A DNA stretch of 64,000 nucleotides from an uncultured Phocaeicola sp. (GTDB taxonomy: Bacteria; Bacteroidota; Bacteroidia; Bacteroidales; Bacteroidaceae). Positions 1 to 8,826 of the stretch are shown here, in pieces. Location of the stretch: contig CALUGI010000002.1 of the NCBI GenBank assembly GCA_944320135.1, forward strand, positions 1-64,000. Direction: 5' to 3'. Each line of letters opens with the position of its first letter. Position 1 is the first letter of the stretch. The notes below the pieces were generated by a model. The model saw only the letters and a program-made list of their open reading frames with translations. It did not search any database and was not told the DNA's origin. A program made the translations under genes and the position numbers.

Positions 1-1251
1 TTCGGCGAAGACTGCAACGAACTGCTGAGCTACAGCAAGGAAGGGAGTTGGGAGGAAGTGCGGCTGAACATGCCGGACAAACCTTTCGGAGACAACAACA
101 TGTTCTACATGGATGCAGCGGAGGTGAGCAATGACGCGCCTAACGCCCAGATATGGCTGGAACGCAAAGTCAACAAAGTGCAGCTGTGGAGAGAAACGGT
201 AGCTTCGGACAACGGACAGATTCTGACGCTTTTGTTGGAGAACGTATTGGACCATCTGAGTGCCGAAGACCCGGTAACGGGACTGGTAGGCGGACCTGTG
301 GGGGATGCGCTCAAAGACGTATTCGACAATCTGCTGAAATTGCCGGGACATGAGGCTCTGATTCCGGCTCTTGAAGACATTCTGATAGAACCTCTCACCA
401 AAGGATTGGCGGAAGGGCTGAGACCGCTCCTTATAAAGGAGCTCTCCCCTCTGCTTGACAAGACGCTGAAGATGAACAACAAAGGCGCTTTACTGCAAGA
501 ACTCACCAATCCGTGGGCAGGTGCAGAGCACGGTGCGGTAGTCACCTTCAAGCAAGTGCCTAATGCACTGAACCTTGACGGCAAAGTGGCAAGCTGCTAT
601 GCGGAAGGAACGCAATATGTGTACGACTTGAAAGAGGACGACAACTTCCGCTACATAGACATTACCGGATTGGCTGATTCAGAGACTGCATGGACTATCG
701 GCCGTGTAGACATCTTGAAGAAAGGTCTTGTGGGAGGACTGGTATTGGACCAGATTGTAGAAAGTGAATACATCCTCGACGCCTCGCTCATCGACACCAA
801 CTCAGAAGGGCTTACCTACACCTTCGGACCCAACTTTAAATACAAATCAGTTTACGGACTCGCTACATTGAACGTGGACGAAAGCGTTTATACAGAAGGC
901 GAAGAAAGCACCCCTTTGACCGTTACAGTAAATATCGGAGACATCGCAAACCTCAGAGACCTGCTGAAAGACATCATCAACGGAGAAACTTCAAATGAAG
1001 AACGTCCCGATGACGGACTGCTGGAAATCTTAGGTCCTATAGGCGACCTTCTTCAGGGAGTGCTTGGCACCGTCGGAGCTATCTTGAACGGACTTTTGAG
1101 CATTATAGGACTTGACAATTTGCTTGACACTCTGTTTGCAGCACTGACAGATGTACCTGTCACCATCACTCTTCCCATCAATGTCAATGCTCTCGGCATA
1201 GACACGCTGAAAGTAACCGGCACATGGGGCGAAGTAACTCAAATCCAATAA
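1..1251 (+). CDS. C-terminal part of an unrecognised Leu/Gly-rich protein
   Basis: The frame is open from base 1, so the gene starts outside the window; 416 codons are visible and end in TAA. I do not recognise the family with certainty; a Bacteroides-specific DUF (possibly DUF4925) is one option. Two stretches are rich in Leu, Gly and Val with regularly spaced Asp/Lys, at visible residues about 95-155 and 340-385, and look like amphipathic or membrane-lying helices. Between and after them are beta-rich segments with many Thr, Val and Ile, and the protein ends in a strand-like segment (VTGTWGEVTQ). No catalytic motif is visible. The N-terminus that would show a lipoprotein signal is missing. 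A promoter for the next gene follows, so the two are probably separate transcripts. Confidence 0.75.
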   Translation, partial: FGEDCNELLSYSKEGSWEEVRLNMPDKPFGDNNMFYMDAAEVSNDAPNAQIWLERKVNKVQLWRETVASDNGQILTLLLENVLDHLSAEDPVTGLVGGPVGDALKDVFDNLLKLPGHEALIPALEDILIEPLTKGLAEGLRPLLIKELSPLLDKTLKMNNKGALLQELTNPWAGAEHGAVVTFKQVPNALNLDGKVASCYAEGTQYVYDLKEDDNFRYIDITGLADSETAWTIGRVDILKKGLVGGLVLDQIVESEYILDASLIDTNSEGLTYTFGPNFKYKSVYGLATLNVDESVYTEGEESTPLTVTVNIGDIANLRDLLKDIINGETSNEERPDDGLLEILGPIGDLLQGVLGTVGAILNGLLSIIGLDNLLDTLFAALTDVPVTITLPINVNALGIDTLKVTGTWGEVTQIQ

Positions 1252-1304
1252 CAAAAAGGACAACACAGAATTTTTATTTTCATTTATATTAGTGAAGTCT
1301 GCAA

Positions 1305-1369
1305 TCGGCACCGGCTGTGAAGTCCGTGCCGACGAGCAGGCTTCTTTCTTTTCTTGCAGGCCGGACTTC
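1305..1369 (+). other. Two overlapping, mutually exclusive hairpins
   Basis: TCGGCACCGG (1305-1314) can pair with CCGTGCCGA (1324-1332). GAAGTCCG (1319-1326) can instead pair with CGGACTTC (1362-1369). The second left arm overlaps the first stem, so only one can form. They lie downstream of the first gene and upstream of the next gene's -7 element, so they belong to the 3' end of the first transcript. There is no clear T-run after either stem. This may be a poor terminator or a degenerate palindromic repeat. Confidence 0.35.
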
Positions 1370-1453
1370 TGTTAGCAATTCCCATAAAACCTCACAAACC
1401 GTTAACCCCCAATCATACTTCAACGATTTAGGCGGTATGTCACATTTTTGTAT

Positions 1454-1461
1454 TATCTTTG
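1454..1461 (+). promoter_or_regulatory. -7 promoter element for the DUF2723 gene
   Basis: TATCTTTG matches the Bacteroidetes primary-sigma -7 consensus TAnnTTTG. Transcription would begin just downstream, about 30 bases before the ATG at 1498. This argues against the in-frame TTG at 1459, which lies inside the element. No clear TTTG -33 box is visible. Confidence 0.6.
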
Positions 1462-1497
1462 CCGCATTGGAAACAAAACGCGAAACGAAACGATTCA

Positions 1498-4400
1498 ATG
1501 AAACAGTACAACAAGATTAACAATGTGATGGGCTGGCTCGTGTTTGCTGTAGCGGCATTCACCTACTGCATGACCATCGAGCCCACCGCAAGTTTCTGGG
1601 ATTGTCCCGAATTCATCACCACAGGCTATAAACTGGAAGTCGGGCATCCTCCCGGCGCACCGTTCTTCATGCTCACGGCCAACCTGTTCAGCCAGTTCGC
1701 GAGCGACCCGTCGCAAGTGGCAAAGATGGTGAACATCATGAGCGCGCTGATGAGCGCGGCCTGCATCCTGTTCCTTTTCTGGAGCATCACGTGTCTGGCC
1801 AAGAAGCTAGTATGCCCGAAAGACGAAGACCTGACCACGGGCAAGCTGATTGTCATCATGGCTTCGGGCGCAGTAGGAGCATTGGCCTATACGTGGAGCG
1901 ACACATTTTGGTTCAGCGCAGTGGAAGGCGAAGTCTATGCCTATTCCAGCCTCTTTACAGCCGTCGTGTTCTGGCTCATTCTGAAATGGGAAAACCGTGC
2001 CGACGAGCCGCACAGCGACCGTTGGCTCATCCTCATCGCATACCTGACCGGACTGTCGGTCGGCGTGCATCTGCTGAACCTGCTGTGCATCCCCGCCATC
2101 ACTCTTGTATACTACTATAAGAAGAATCCTCATGCAAACCTGAAAGGCAGCCTGCTGGCCCTGTGCGGCTCTATGGTGCTGGTAGCCGTAGTGCTCTACG
2201 GCGTAGTGCCGGGAATCGTGAAAGTAGGAGGCTGGTTCGAGCTGCTGTTCGTAAACGATTTCGGCTGTCCGTTCAATACGGGAGTCATCATCTATATGAT
2301 TATTCTGGCGGCAAGCATCATCTGGGGCGTCTGCGAAAGCTATGCCGTCAAAAGCCGCAAACGCATGAACATCTCGTTCCTGACCACCGTAGGTCTGCTG
2401 GGTATCCCCTTCTACGGGCACGGCTGGGGAAGCGTGTTTATCGGAATCATCGTGCTTGCGGTTCTGGCAATCTATCTCTTTGCCAATGTAGGAGAGAAAT
2501 ATCGCGTAAGCGCACGCACACTGAACACCTCGCTTCTGGCATTGATGATGATTGTAGTAGGCTATTCCTCATACGCAGTCATTGTAATCCGTTCGTCAGC
2601 CAACACGCCGATGGACCAGAACTCTCCGGAAGACATCTTCACGTTGGGAGAATACCTCGGACGCGAGCAGTACGGCACTCGCCCGCTGTTCTACGGACAA
2701 ACCTACGCATCGAAACCTGCCTTGAAAGTAGCGGACGACGGTTGCGTCTATGATGTGGAGGAAGGCGCCCCCGTCTACCAGCGCAAGGAAAAGGAATCTC
2801 CGGACGAAAAGGACAGCTACGAAATCGTCCGTTACAAGACGGAATACAAATATGCACAGAACATGATTTTCCCGCGCATGTACAGCGATGCCCATGCCGC
2901 AGCCTACGAAAGCTGGTTAGGAGGCGTGGAAGGCCGTCAGGTTCCTTACGACCAATGCGGAGAAACCGTCATGGTAAAGGTTCCGACCCAATGGGACAAT
3001 ATCAAGTTCTTCTTTATCTACCAGCTCAACTACATGTACTGGCGCTACTTCATGTGGAACTTCGCCGGACGGCAGAACGACATACAAGGGCAAGGCGAAA
3101 TCGAACACGGCAACTGGATAACCGGAATTCCGTTCATCGACAGCCTGATTGTAGGCGACCAAACCCTATTGCCGAGCGACTTGAAAAACAACAAGGCACA
3201 CAACGTTTTCTACTGTCTGCCGCTCATTCTCGGCATCATCGGTCTGTTCTGGCAAGCCTATAAAGGCGAAAAAGGCATCCAGCAGTTCTGGATTGTATTC
3301 TTCCTGTTCTTCATGACCGGACTCGCCATCGTGCTTTACCTGAACCAAACGCCCCAGCAACCGCGCGAACGCGACTACGCATACGCAGGTTCGTTCTATG
3401 CGTTTACCATCTGGATTGGCTTGGGAGTAGCGGCAATTGCCGAATGGCTAAGCCAAAAGAAGGTGAAAGAAACCACTGCCGCCGCCATAGCAGGAGCGGC
3501 CTGCCTGCTTGTGCCGATACAGATGGTAAGCCAGACATGGGACGACCATGACCGAAGCGGACGCTACACCTGCCGCGATTTCGGACAGAACTATCTGAAC
3601 TCCGTGCAGGCGGAAGGCAATCCGATTATCTTCACCAACGGCGACAACGACACCTTCCCCCTCTGGTACAACCAGGAAACGGAAGGATTCCGCACCGACG
3701 TGCGCGTTTGCAATCTGAGCTACCTGCAAACAGACTGGTATATCGACCAGATGCGCCGCCCGGCATACGATTCTCCGTCCGTCCCCATCAACTGGGAACG
3801 CATCGACTACGTTTCGGGACACAACGAAGCCGTGTATGTACGTCCGGAAGCCATGAAAACCATCACTGAGTTTTACAAACAGAATCCGGAAGAAGCGAAA
3901 GCTACATTCGGCGACAACCCTTATGAACTGAAGAACATTCTGGAACATTGGGTACGCTCGCCCCAGGCTGACTTGCAGATGATTCCTACAGACAGCATCG
4001 TAATCAGGCTGGACAAGGAAGCAATCAAACGTTCGGGCATGATGGTTCCGGATTCAATTCCTGACTACATGCACATTTCCCTGAAAGGCAAACATCTGCT
4101 CTACAAGAGCGAACTGATGATGTTAGAGATGCTGGCCAACACCAATTGGGAACGTCCGCTCTATATGGCGATTACAGTCGGATCGGAAAATCAGCTCAAC
4201 CTGACGAACAACTTCATTCAGGAGGGGTTGGCTTACCGAATCACACCGTTCACGCACAACCAGCTGGGAACACGCATCGATTCGGACAAGATGTATGACA
4301 ACCTGATGCACAAGTTCAAGTTCGGAGGTATAGACAATCCGGACATCTACCTTGATGAGACCGTGCTGAGAATGTGCGATACCCATCGCCGCATGTTCGT

Positions 4401-4815
4401 GCAGCTCGCCAGCCAGCTCATCCGTGAAGGCAAGAAAGACAAAGCGCTCGAAGTGCTGGATTATTGCGAGAAAGTGATTCCGTCTACAACAGTCCGCCAT
4501 GACTACATCTACAGCAGCTCAAAAGAGATGGCCGACGACTACCTTGCTTTGGAAGAATATGAAAAGGCAGGAGCGATATTAGAAGCGTTGGCAAAGAATG
4601 CGGCCGAATACGCTGCATGGTATCTGAGTCTGGACGACGCCCGCTTTGCAAACTCATACGAAAACTGCATGCGCTACTTCTACATCCTCGACGATGTATG
4701 CAAAAGCATGGACAAACTGAAAGAGCCGGAAACGGCGGAAGCCGCTCCCCGCAGCGCGCAATACCGGCAGACATTCGAACAGCTGTACAAGCAACTGGAA
4801 AATAGAGTTCAATAA
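1498..4815 (+). CDS. DUF2723 (GT117/TMEM260-like) membrane glycosyltransferase
   Basis: The product is 1105 aa from the ATG at 1498. The N-terminal 350 residues carry many hydrophobic membrane segments, starting with MGWLVFAVAAFTYCMTIEP. A GT-C-like acidic motif, FWDCPEF, follows at about residue 35, then GHPPGAPFF. More membrane segments lie around residues 560-690, with a YLNQTPQQPRERDYAYAG loop between. The last 400 residues are soluble, with helical-repeat character near the end. DUF2723 proteins are classed as GT117 and related to TMEM260, a eukaryotic protein O-mannosyltransferase. Bacteroides glycosylate many exported proteins on Ser/Thr with a mannose-initiated glycan, so transfer from a lipid-linked sugar at the inner membrane is a reasonable inference, not shown here. 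Length is normal for the family. Confidence 0.88.
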   Translation: MKQYNKINNVMGWLVFAVAAFTYCMTIEPTASFWDCPEFITTGYKLEVGHPPGAPFFMLTANLFSQFASDPSQVAKMVNIMSALMSAACILFLFWSITCLAKKLVCPKDEDLTTGKLIVIMASGAVGALAYTWSDTFWFSAVEGEVYAYSSLFTAVVFWLILKWENRADEPHSDRWLILIAYLTGLSVGVHLLNLLCIPAITLVYYYKKNPHANLKGSLLALCGSMVLVAVVLYGVVPGIVKVGGWFELLFVNDFGCPFNTGVIIYMIILAASIIWGVCESYAVKSRKRMNISFLTTVGLLGIPFYGHGWGSVFIGIIVLAVLAIYLFANVGEKYRVSARTLNTSLLALMMIVVGYSSYAVIVIRSSANTPMDQNSPEDIFTLGEYLGREQYGTRPLFYGQTYASKPALKVADDGCVYDVEEGAPVYQRKEKESPDEKDSYEIVRYKTEYKYAQNMIFPRMYSDAHAAAYESWLGGVEGRQVPYDQCGETVMVKVPTQWDNIKFFFIYQLNYMYWRYFMWNFAGRQNDIQGQGEIEHGNWITGIPFIDSLIVGDQTLLPSDLKNNKAHNVFYCLPLILGIIGLFWQAYKGEKGIQQFWIVFFLFFMTGLAIVLYLNQTPQQPRERDYAYAGSFYAFTIWIGLGVAAIAEWLSQKKVKETTAAAIAGAACLLVPIQMVSQTWDDHDRSGRYTCRDFGQNYLNSVQAEGNPIIFTNGDNDTFPLWYNQETEGFRTDVRVCNLSYLQTDWYIDQMRRPAYDSPSVPINWERIDYVSGHNEAVYVRPEAMKTITEFYKQNPEEAKATFGDNPYELKNILEHWVRSPQADLQMIPTDSIVIRLDKEAIKRSGMMVPDSIPDYMHISLKGKHLLYKSELMMLEMLANTNWERPLYMAITVGSENQLNLTNNFIQEGLAYRITPFTHNQLGTRIDSDKMYDNLMHKFKFGGIDNPDIYLDETVLRMCDTHRRMFVQLASQLIREGKKDKALEVLDYCEKVIPSTTVRHDYIYSSSKEMADDYLALEEYEKAGAILEALAKNAAEYAAWYLSLDDARFANSYENCMRYFYILDDVCKSMDKLKEPETAEAAPRSAQYRQTFEQLYKQLENRVQ

Positions 4816-4824
4816 TTAAACCTA

Positions 4825-4880
4825 AAGAGTGGAAAATGAAGAATCCCATGCCGCACGGCAATTCTTCATTCTTCACTCTT
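4825..4880. repeat. Long imperfect palindrome (REP/MITE-like)
   Basis: The 20-base arm at 4825-4844 is the reverse complement of 4861-4880 at 18 of 20 positions. The 16-base centre holds its own palindrome, TGCCGCACGGCA (4849-4860), so the whole element folds as one nested hairpin. It sits between the DUF2723 gene and the deacetylase gene and covers an in-frame GTG (4829) that would otherwise extend the deacetylase. Its arms resemble GAATGAAGAAT-type interspersed palindromes of Bacteroides intergenic regions (from memory). There is no second copy in this window that I could see. Confidence 0.65.
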
Positions 4881-4900
4881 TTTTCTTGATTCAATTTACC

Positions 4901-5512
4901 ATGCTGATAGAACAACCACCGAAAATACTGCGCCTGCTTTATCCCCGCGCCCTTTGGCGAATGGACAAGAACGAGAAAGCTGTCTACCTGACATTCGACG
5001 ACGGGCCGATACCGGAAGTTACTCCGTGGGTGCTGGACTTGCTTGACAAGTACGGAATCAAAGCGACTTTTTTCATGGTCGGCGACAACGTGCGCAAACA
5101 TCCGGAAGAGTTCAGAATGGTCGTCGAACGCGGACACCGCATCGGAAACCACACGTTCAACCACATTAGAGGCTTTGAATATCTGAGCCAGAACTATCTG
5201 CGCAATACGGACAAAGCAAACGAATACCTCCATACCGACTTGTTCCGTCCGCCGCACGGCCACATGCGTTGGGTGCAATACCACGTGCTGAAAAAGAAAT
5301 ACCGGATTGTGATGTGGGATCTGGTGACCCGCGACTACAGCAAACGCCTCAATGGAGCGCAAGTGCTCGACAATGTAAAGAAATACGTGCGGAACGGCTC
5401 CATCATCACCTTCCACGACTCGCTGAAATCAGAAAAGAACATGAAGTATGCCCTTCCCCGCTCCATAGAATGGCTGCAGGAGCAAGGCTATACGTTCAAA
5501 GTGTTCGAATAA
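4901..5512 (+). CDS. Polysaccharide deacetylase (NodB homology, CE4)
   Basis: This 203-aa protein consists almost entirely of a NodB domain, which removes N-acetyl groups from GlcNAc-containing polymers in a metal-dependent reaction. The motifs are complete and in order: TFDDGP (catalytic Asp and metal Asp), NHTFNH (metal His pair), FRPPHG, the WDLVTRDY region, and ITFHDS with the catalytic-helper His. No signal peptide is obvious, so its location is uncertain; the hydrophobic N-terminal stretch LRLLYPRALW is short. I chose the ATG at 4901 because the upstream GTG lies inside a palindromic repeat. The gene follows the DUF2723 glycosyltransferase by 85 bases on the same strand. Its substrate, peptidoglycan or a surface glycan, cannot be told from sequence. 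Confidence 0.88.
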   Translation: MLIEQPPKILRLLYPRALWRMDKNEKAVYLTFDDGPIPEVTPWVLDLLDKYGIKATFFMVGDNVRKHPEEFRMVVERGHRIGNHTFNHIRGFEYLSQNYLRNTDKANEYLHTDLFRPPHGHMRWVQYHVLKKKYRIVMWDLVTRDYSKRLNGAQVLDNVKKYVRNGSIITFHDSLKSEKNMKYALPRSIEWLQEQGYTFKVFE

Positions 5513-5531
5513 GCCGACGGCGCTTTCAGAG

Positions 5532-5594
5532 ACGGCCGCCCGCTTCAAGCTGAAAACGCCTCGGACTTTCAACTGAAGCGGGCGGCCGTTTTTG
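5532..5594 (+). terminator. Strong intrinsic terminator
   Basis: ACGGCCGCCCGCTTCA (5532-5547) pairs with TGAAGCGGGCGGCCGT (5574-5589), followed by TTTTTG. It closes the deacetylase transcript before the cysE promoter. Confidence 0.88.
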
Positions 5595-5659
5595 CGCCAA
5601 ATTCCGCAGCTTTCCGCACATTTATAGACATCCGCCAACCAACTCTCGCAAATAATCAC

Positions 5660-5667
5660 TACATTTG
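5660..5667 (+). promoter_or_regulatory. -7 promoter element for cysE
   Basis: TACATTTG matches TAnnTTTG, 22 bases upstream of the cysE ATG and just downstream of a strong terminator. Confidence 0.55.
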
Positions 5668-5689
5668 CCGGAAACAGAAAGGTAACATT

Positions 5690-6577
5690 ATGACTCTCAT
5701 CAAACATACAGACACGCTGACACAAGTTGCCAGCGAACTCTCAGACAGCAAGTCGTATCAAGGGCTTTTCCATCAGCACAAAGACGGAGAGCCTCTCCCC
5801 TCCGGGAAAAAGCTGAGGCAAATCGTGGAACTGGCCCGCGCCATCCTCTTTCCCGGCTATTTCGGCAACCCGACCATCCACAGCCAGACCATCAACTATC
5901 ACATCGGAGTGAACGTGGAAGAACTGTTCTCCCTGCTCACCGAACAAATCCAGGCGGGAATCTGCTTCGGCAAAGAGAACAGCGAAACCGGAGAATCGCC
6001 TTGCAGAGAAACGGCTGCCGAACTCGCGGCCCGGTTCGTAAGCCGGCTGCCTGAGATGCGCCGCATCCTGGCCACCGACGTGGAAGCAGCCTATTACGGC
6101 GATCCCGCCGCAACCTGCTTCGGCGAGATTATCTGCTGCTATCCGGTGATACGCGCAATCACCAACTACCGCATCGCCCACGAACTGTACAGTTTGAACA
6201 TTCCGCTGATTCCGCGCATCATCACGGAAATGGCGCACTCCGAAACCGGCATCGACATCCATCCGGGCGCGCAAATCGGCCACCACTTCACCATCGACCA
6301 CGGCACAGGCGTGGTGATAGGAGCCACTTGCATCATCGGGAACAACGTGAAACTCTATCAGGGAGTCACCTTAGGAGCCAAGAGCTTCCCCCTCGACGAA
6401 CAAGGAAACCCGATTAAAGGCATTCCCCGCCATCCGATTCTGGAAGACAACGTAATCGTTTATTCAAACGCCACCATTCTGGGGCGCATCACTGTGGGAA
6501 AAGGAGCGACTATAGGAGGAAACATCTGGGTGACGGAAAGCGTGCCCGCAGGAGCGCGCATCGTGCAACGGAAGTAA
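5690..6577 (+). CDS. cysE: Serine O-acetyltransferase
   Basis: The 295-aa product makes O-acetyl-L-serine from serine and acetyl-CoA, the first step of cysteine synthesis in the cytoplasm. An N-terminal helical domain (residues 1-170) is followed by a left-handed beta-helix of hexapeptide repeats at about residues 180-290. The catalytic-site pattern DIHPGAQIG, FTIDHGTGVVIG and VKLYQGVTLGAKS is intact. It is longer than E. coli CysE at the N-terminus, as in the EpsC-like Bacteroidetes forms. The C-terminus ends in RIVQRK without the long Ile-terminated tail that binds cysteine synthase, so complex formation with CysK is uncertain. It is a single gene with its own promoter, convergent with the permease gene that ends 14 bases away. 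Confidence 0.93.
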   Translation: MTLIKHTDTLTQVASELSDSKSYQGLFHQHKDGEPLPSGKKLRQIVELARAILFPGYFGNPTIHSQTINYHIGVNVEELFSLLTEQIQAGICFGKENSETGESPCRETAAELAARFVSRLPEMRRILATDVEAAYYGDPAATCFGEIICCYPVIRAITNYRIAHELYSLNIPLIPRIITEMAHSETGIDIHPGAQIGHHFTIDHGTGVVIGATCIIGNNVKLYQGVTLGAKSFPLDEQGNPIKGIPRHPILEDNVIVYSNATILGRITVGKGATIGGNIWVTESVPAGARIVQRK

Positions 6578-6591
6578 AGAGGCAAAGAGCT

Positions 6592-7827
6592 TCACTCCTT
6601 GCCGAAACATTTCTTGAAGAAATAACGGACCGGATACCACACGGAAAGGAAACTTACCGCTACAACCGTAAAGAAGACAAGGGCCACGTCCCAGAAATGC
6701 ACGCTCACAGGATAAGCGTCGACAATGAAACTGCCGGAAGTCCCCAATGAAATCAAGCCGAACGTCTGCTGCAGCCAGCAAAGCAGTACGCCCAGCACGA
6801 TGCCTGCCACCGCCCCGATACACGAAATCATGCGCCCTTCAAAAAGGAATATCCGAAGGAGCTGCCTTTCGTCGGCGCCGAGATTCCGCAACGTCTCCAC
6901 ATCGTCTCGCTTGTCGATTATCAGCATCGAGAGCGAGCCGATAACGTTGAAACAGGCAATCGCCAGAATAAAAGTGAGGAAAAGGTATGAAATCAGCTTC
7001 TCGATTTCCATGATACGAAACGTGTCGGCCTGCTGCTCATAGCGGTCAAGCACACGGAAATCCGAGCCCAACATTTCTTCTATCTTTGCTTTTACGGCAC
7101 CGGCATCAGCGTCAGGCTTCAGTTTGAGATTGACGGCACTTACCTCATTGCCTGCATACTGAAACAATTTACGGGCAAACTGAAGCGAGGTAATGATGTA
7201 CGAACCGTCATACTTCTCCTGATTGACCGCAAACACCAACCCCGAAGAAAACAAATTGCCCGAATTGAAAGAAGCGGCAGGATTGGCCATATTCACTTTC
7301 GCCCCGCGCTTGGGCGCATATATCTCCAACGGATCGAGAAAGCGAACTCCTGCGCCCAGCGAAGCGAGCAGCTGCACGCCGGGGACAGCATAATCGGCCA
7401 CTTCATCGTGAAGCAACAGTTCACCACGTCCGAACAGAATCGTATCGATAGGAGTCAGTTCGCTGAAATTGTCCTCCATCCCCTTTATGACGGCCATCGC
7501 CTGCCTCCCCTGATACTGCACCAGCGCATTGTCTTCAAGCGACTCAGACACCAAAGCAATCTCCGGCATGGACTTCAAATTCCGAATCCGCTCGTCTTGC
7601 CCGTCAAACACCTTCCCCTCAACAGGAACCACCTTCAACTGAGGGTCGAAAGCCGTAAAGAAAGTGGAAACCAAGTCTTGAAAACCGTTGAAAACGGACA
7701 AAGTGCATACAAGAGCCAATGTCGCCAAGGCCACTCCGCACACCGAAATCGCGGAAATCACATTGATGGCATTGTGCGATTTCTTGGAAAACAAATACCT
7801 GCGTGCGATGTAGAAGGGGAAGTTCAT
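6592..7827 (-). CDS. FtsX/LolC-LolE-type ABC transporter permease
   Basis: The 411-aa inner-membrane protein has the MacB/FtsX layout: one N-terminal membrane helix after FYIARRYLFSKKSHN (residues 5-45), a large periplasmic domain (45-275), then three C-terminal helices. The start FYIARRYL and the phrase NVISAISVCGVALAT are typical of LolC/LolE, which extract lipoproteins from the inner membrane with the ATPase LolD. No LolD gene is in the window, so the partner must be encoded elsewhere. It is the last gene of the aroQ-pyk-methyltransferase-rbfA operon and starts 2 bases after rbfA ends, so translational coupling is likely. Confidence 0.87.
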   Translation of the reverse strand: MNFPFYIARRYLFSKKSHNAINVISAISVCGVALATLALVCTLSVFNGFQDLVSTFFTAFDPQLKVVPVEGKVFDGQDERIRNLKSMPEIALVSESLEDNALVQYQGRQAMAVIKGMEDNFSELTPIDTILFGRGELLLHDEVADYAVPGVQLLASLGAGVRFLDPLEIYAPKRGAKVNMANPAASFNSGNLFSSGLVFAVNQEKYDGSYIITSLQFARKLFQYAGNEVSAVNLKLKPDADAGAVKAKIEEMLGSDFRVLDRYEQQADTFRIMEIEKLISYLFLTFILAIACFNVIGSLSMLIIDKRDDVETLRNLGADERQLLRIFLFEGRMISCIGAVAGIVLGVLLCWLQQTFGLISLGTSGSFIVDAYPVSVHFWDVALVFFTVVAVSFLSVWYPVRYFFKKCFGKE

Positions 7828-7829
7828 GG

Positions 7830-8165
7830 CTATTTCTTCAGCAGCTCATCGATACGTTCCGCATAATCCAACGAATCGTCTACAAAAAATCTCAGTTCAG
7901 GAATGATACGCAACTGAAAGCGCACCCGTTTTCCCAATTCATAACGTATGGATTTCATGTTCGCATTGATATTTCCTACGATTTCCTCGCTGCGCGCGGA
8001 AGGGAACACGCTCAGATAGGCTTTCGCATAACTCAAATCCGGACTGATGCGCACCACACTCACCGACACCAACACTCCGTGCATCGCTTTCGTCTGCAAC
8101 AAGAAAATCTCGCTCAATTCTTTCTGAATCAGCCGGGCAATCTTATTTTGTCTGGTAGTTTCCAT
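7830..8165 (-). CDS. rbfA: Ribosome-binding factor A
   Basis: The 111-aa protein is a single KH-like domain that binds the 30S subunit and helps mature the 5' end of 16S rRNA, notably under cold stress. Family features are visible: the basic start ETTRQNKIARLIQKELSEI, the VSVSVVRISPDLSYAKAYLSVFP core, and the conserved end LRIIPELRFFVDDSLDYAERID. Length is normal. It lies between the O-methyltransferase and LolC/E-like genes with gaps of 11 and 2 bases and is probably expressed from the aroQ promoter. Confidence 0.93.
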   Translation of the reverse strand: METTRQNKIARLIQKELSEIFLLQTKAMHGVLVSVSVVRISPDLSYAKAYLSVFPSARSEEIVGNINANMKSIRYELGKRVRFQLRIIPELRFFVDDSLDYAERIDELLKK

Positions 8166-8176
8166 ATATTTTCATT

Positions 8177-8818
8177 TCACTTTTTCCGAATAATAGTCAA
8201 ACCGTCGCGCAAAGGCAGAATCACCTTTTCCACGCGATTGTCGGCCGCTACGTAATCATTAAATTTCTTTATCCCGATGGTTTGCGCATCCGCATGACAG
8301 GGTTCTTCTTCCAACACATGCCCGTCCCAAAGCGTATTGTCTGCAATGATATATCCCCCGGAACGCATCTTCCGCAATATCATCTCGTAATAATCCAGAT
8401 AAAACCGCTTGTTTCCGTCCACAAATGCCAAATCGAACGCAACATCCATCTTAGGAACCATCTCCAATGCATCACCGATATAAAACTTGATTTTATCGGC
8501 ATAAGGCGAATTTTCCAGCCAAGGACGAGTAAAGTCCTCCTGCTCGTCATTGATTTCAAACGTGTGGAGCACCGCCCCCTCTTCCAAACCTTCGGCAAGG
8601 CATAAGGCGGAATATCCGCTGTACGTGCCGATTTCAAGCACCTGCCTCGGACGAATCATCCGGACGAACATCTTCAACATCCGACCCTGAAGGTGCCCTG
8701 AAGCCATACGGGGACGCAACAGCTTGACATGCGTCGCCCGATACAGTTCTGCAAGGTAGTCTCCCTCCGGGTCGATATGGTGAAGAATGTATTCATCAAG
8801 CGCATCCGTCTCTTTCAT
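8177..8818 (-). CDS. Class I SAM-dependent O-methyltransferase
   Basis: The 213-aa cytoplasmic protein belongs to the caffeoyl-CoA/catechol O-methyltransferase-like family (Methyltransf_3). Residues 55-80 hold the SAM-binding motif LEIGTYSGYSALCLAEGL. FEINDEQEDF carries the acidic ribose-binding residue. DVAFDLAFVDGNKRFYLDYYE and YIIADNTLWDGHV supply the metal-binding Asp/Asn residues of this family. The methyl acceptor is unknown; some bacterial relatives modify tRNA or small phenolics. It is the middle gene of the aroQ-pyk-rbfA operon. Confidence 0.87.
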   Translation of the reverse strand: MKETDALDEYILHHIDPEGDYLAELYRATHVKLLRPRMASGHLQGRMLKMFVRMIRPRQVLEIGTYSGYSALCLAEGLEEGAVLHTFEINDEQEDFTRPWLENSPYADKIKFYIGDALEMVPKMDVAFDLAFVDGNKRFYLDYYEMILRKMRSGGYIIADNTLWDGHVLEEEPCHADAQTIGIKKFNDYVAADNRVEKVILPLRDGLTIIRKK

Positions 8819-8826
8819 TCCGCGAA

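Noticed and set aside
1459..1497. TTG start at 1459 for the DUF2723 gene
   Set aside because: It overlaps the -7 promoter element at 1454-1461.
4829..4900. N-terminal extension of the deacetylase from the GTG at 4829
   Set aside because: The extension is the palindromic repeat itself and adds no signal peptide or family sequence; ATG 4901 fits the family.
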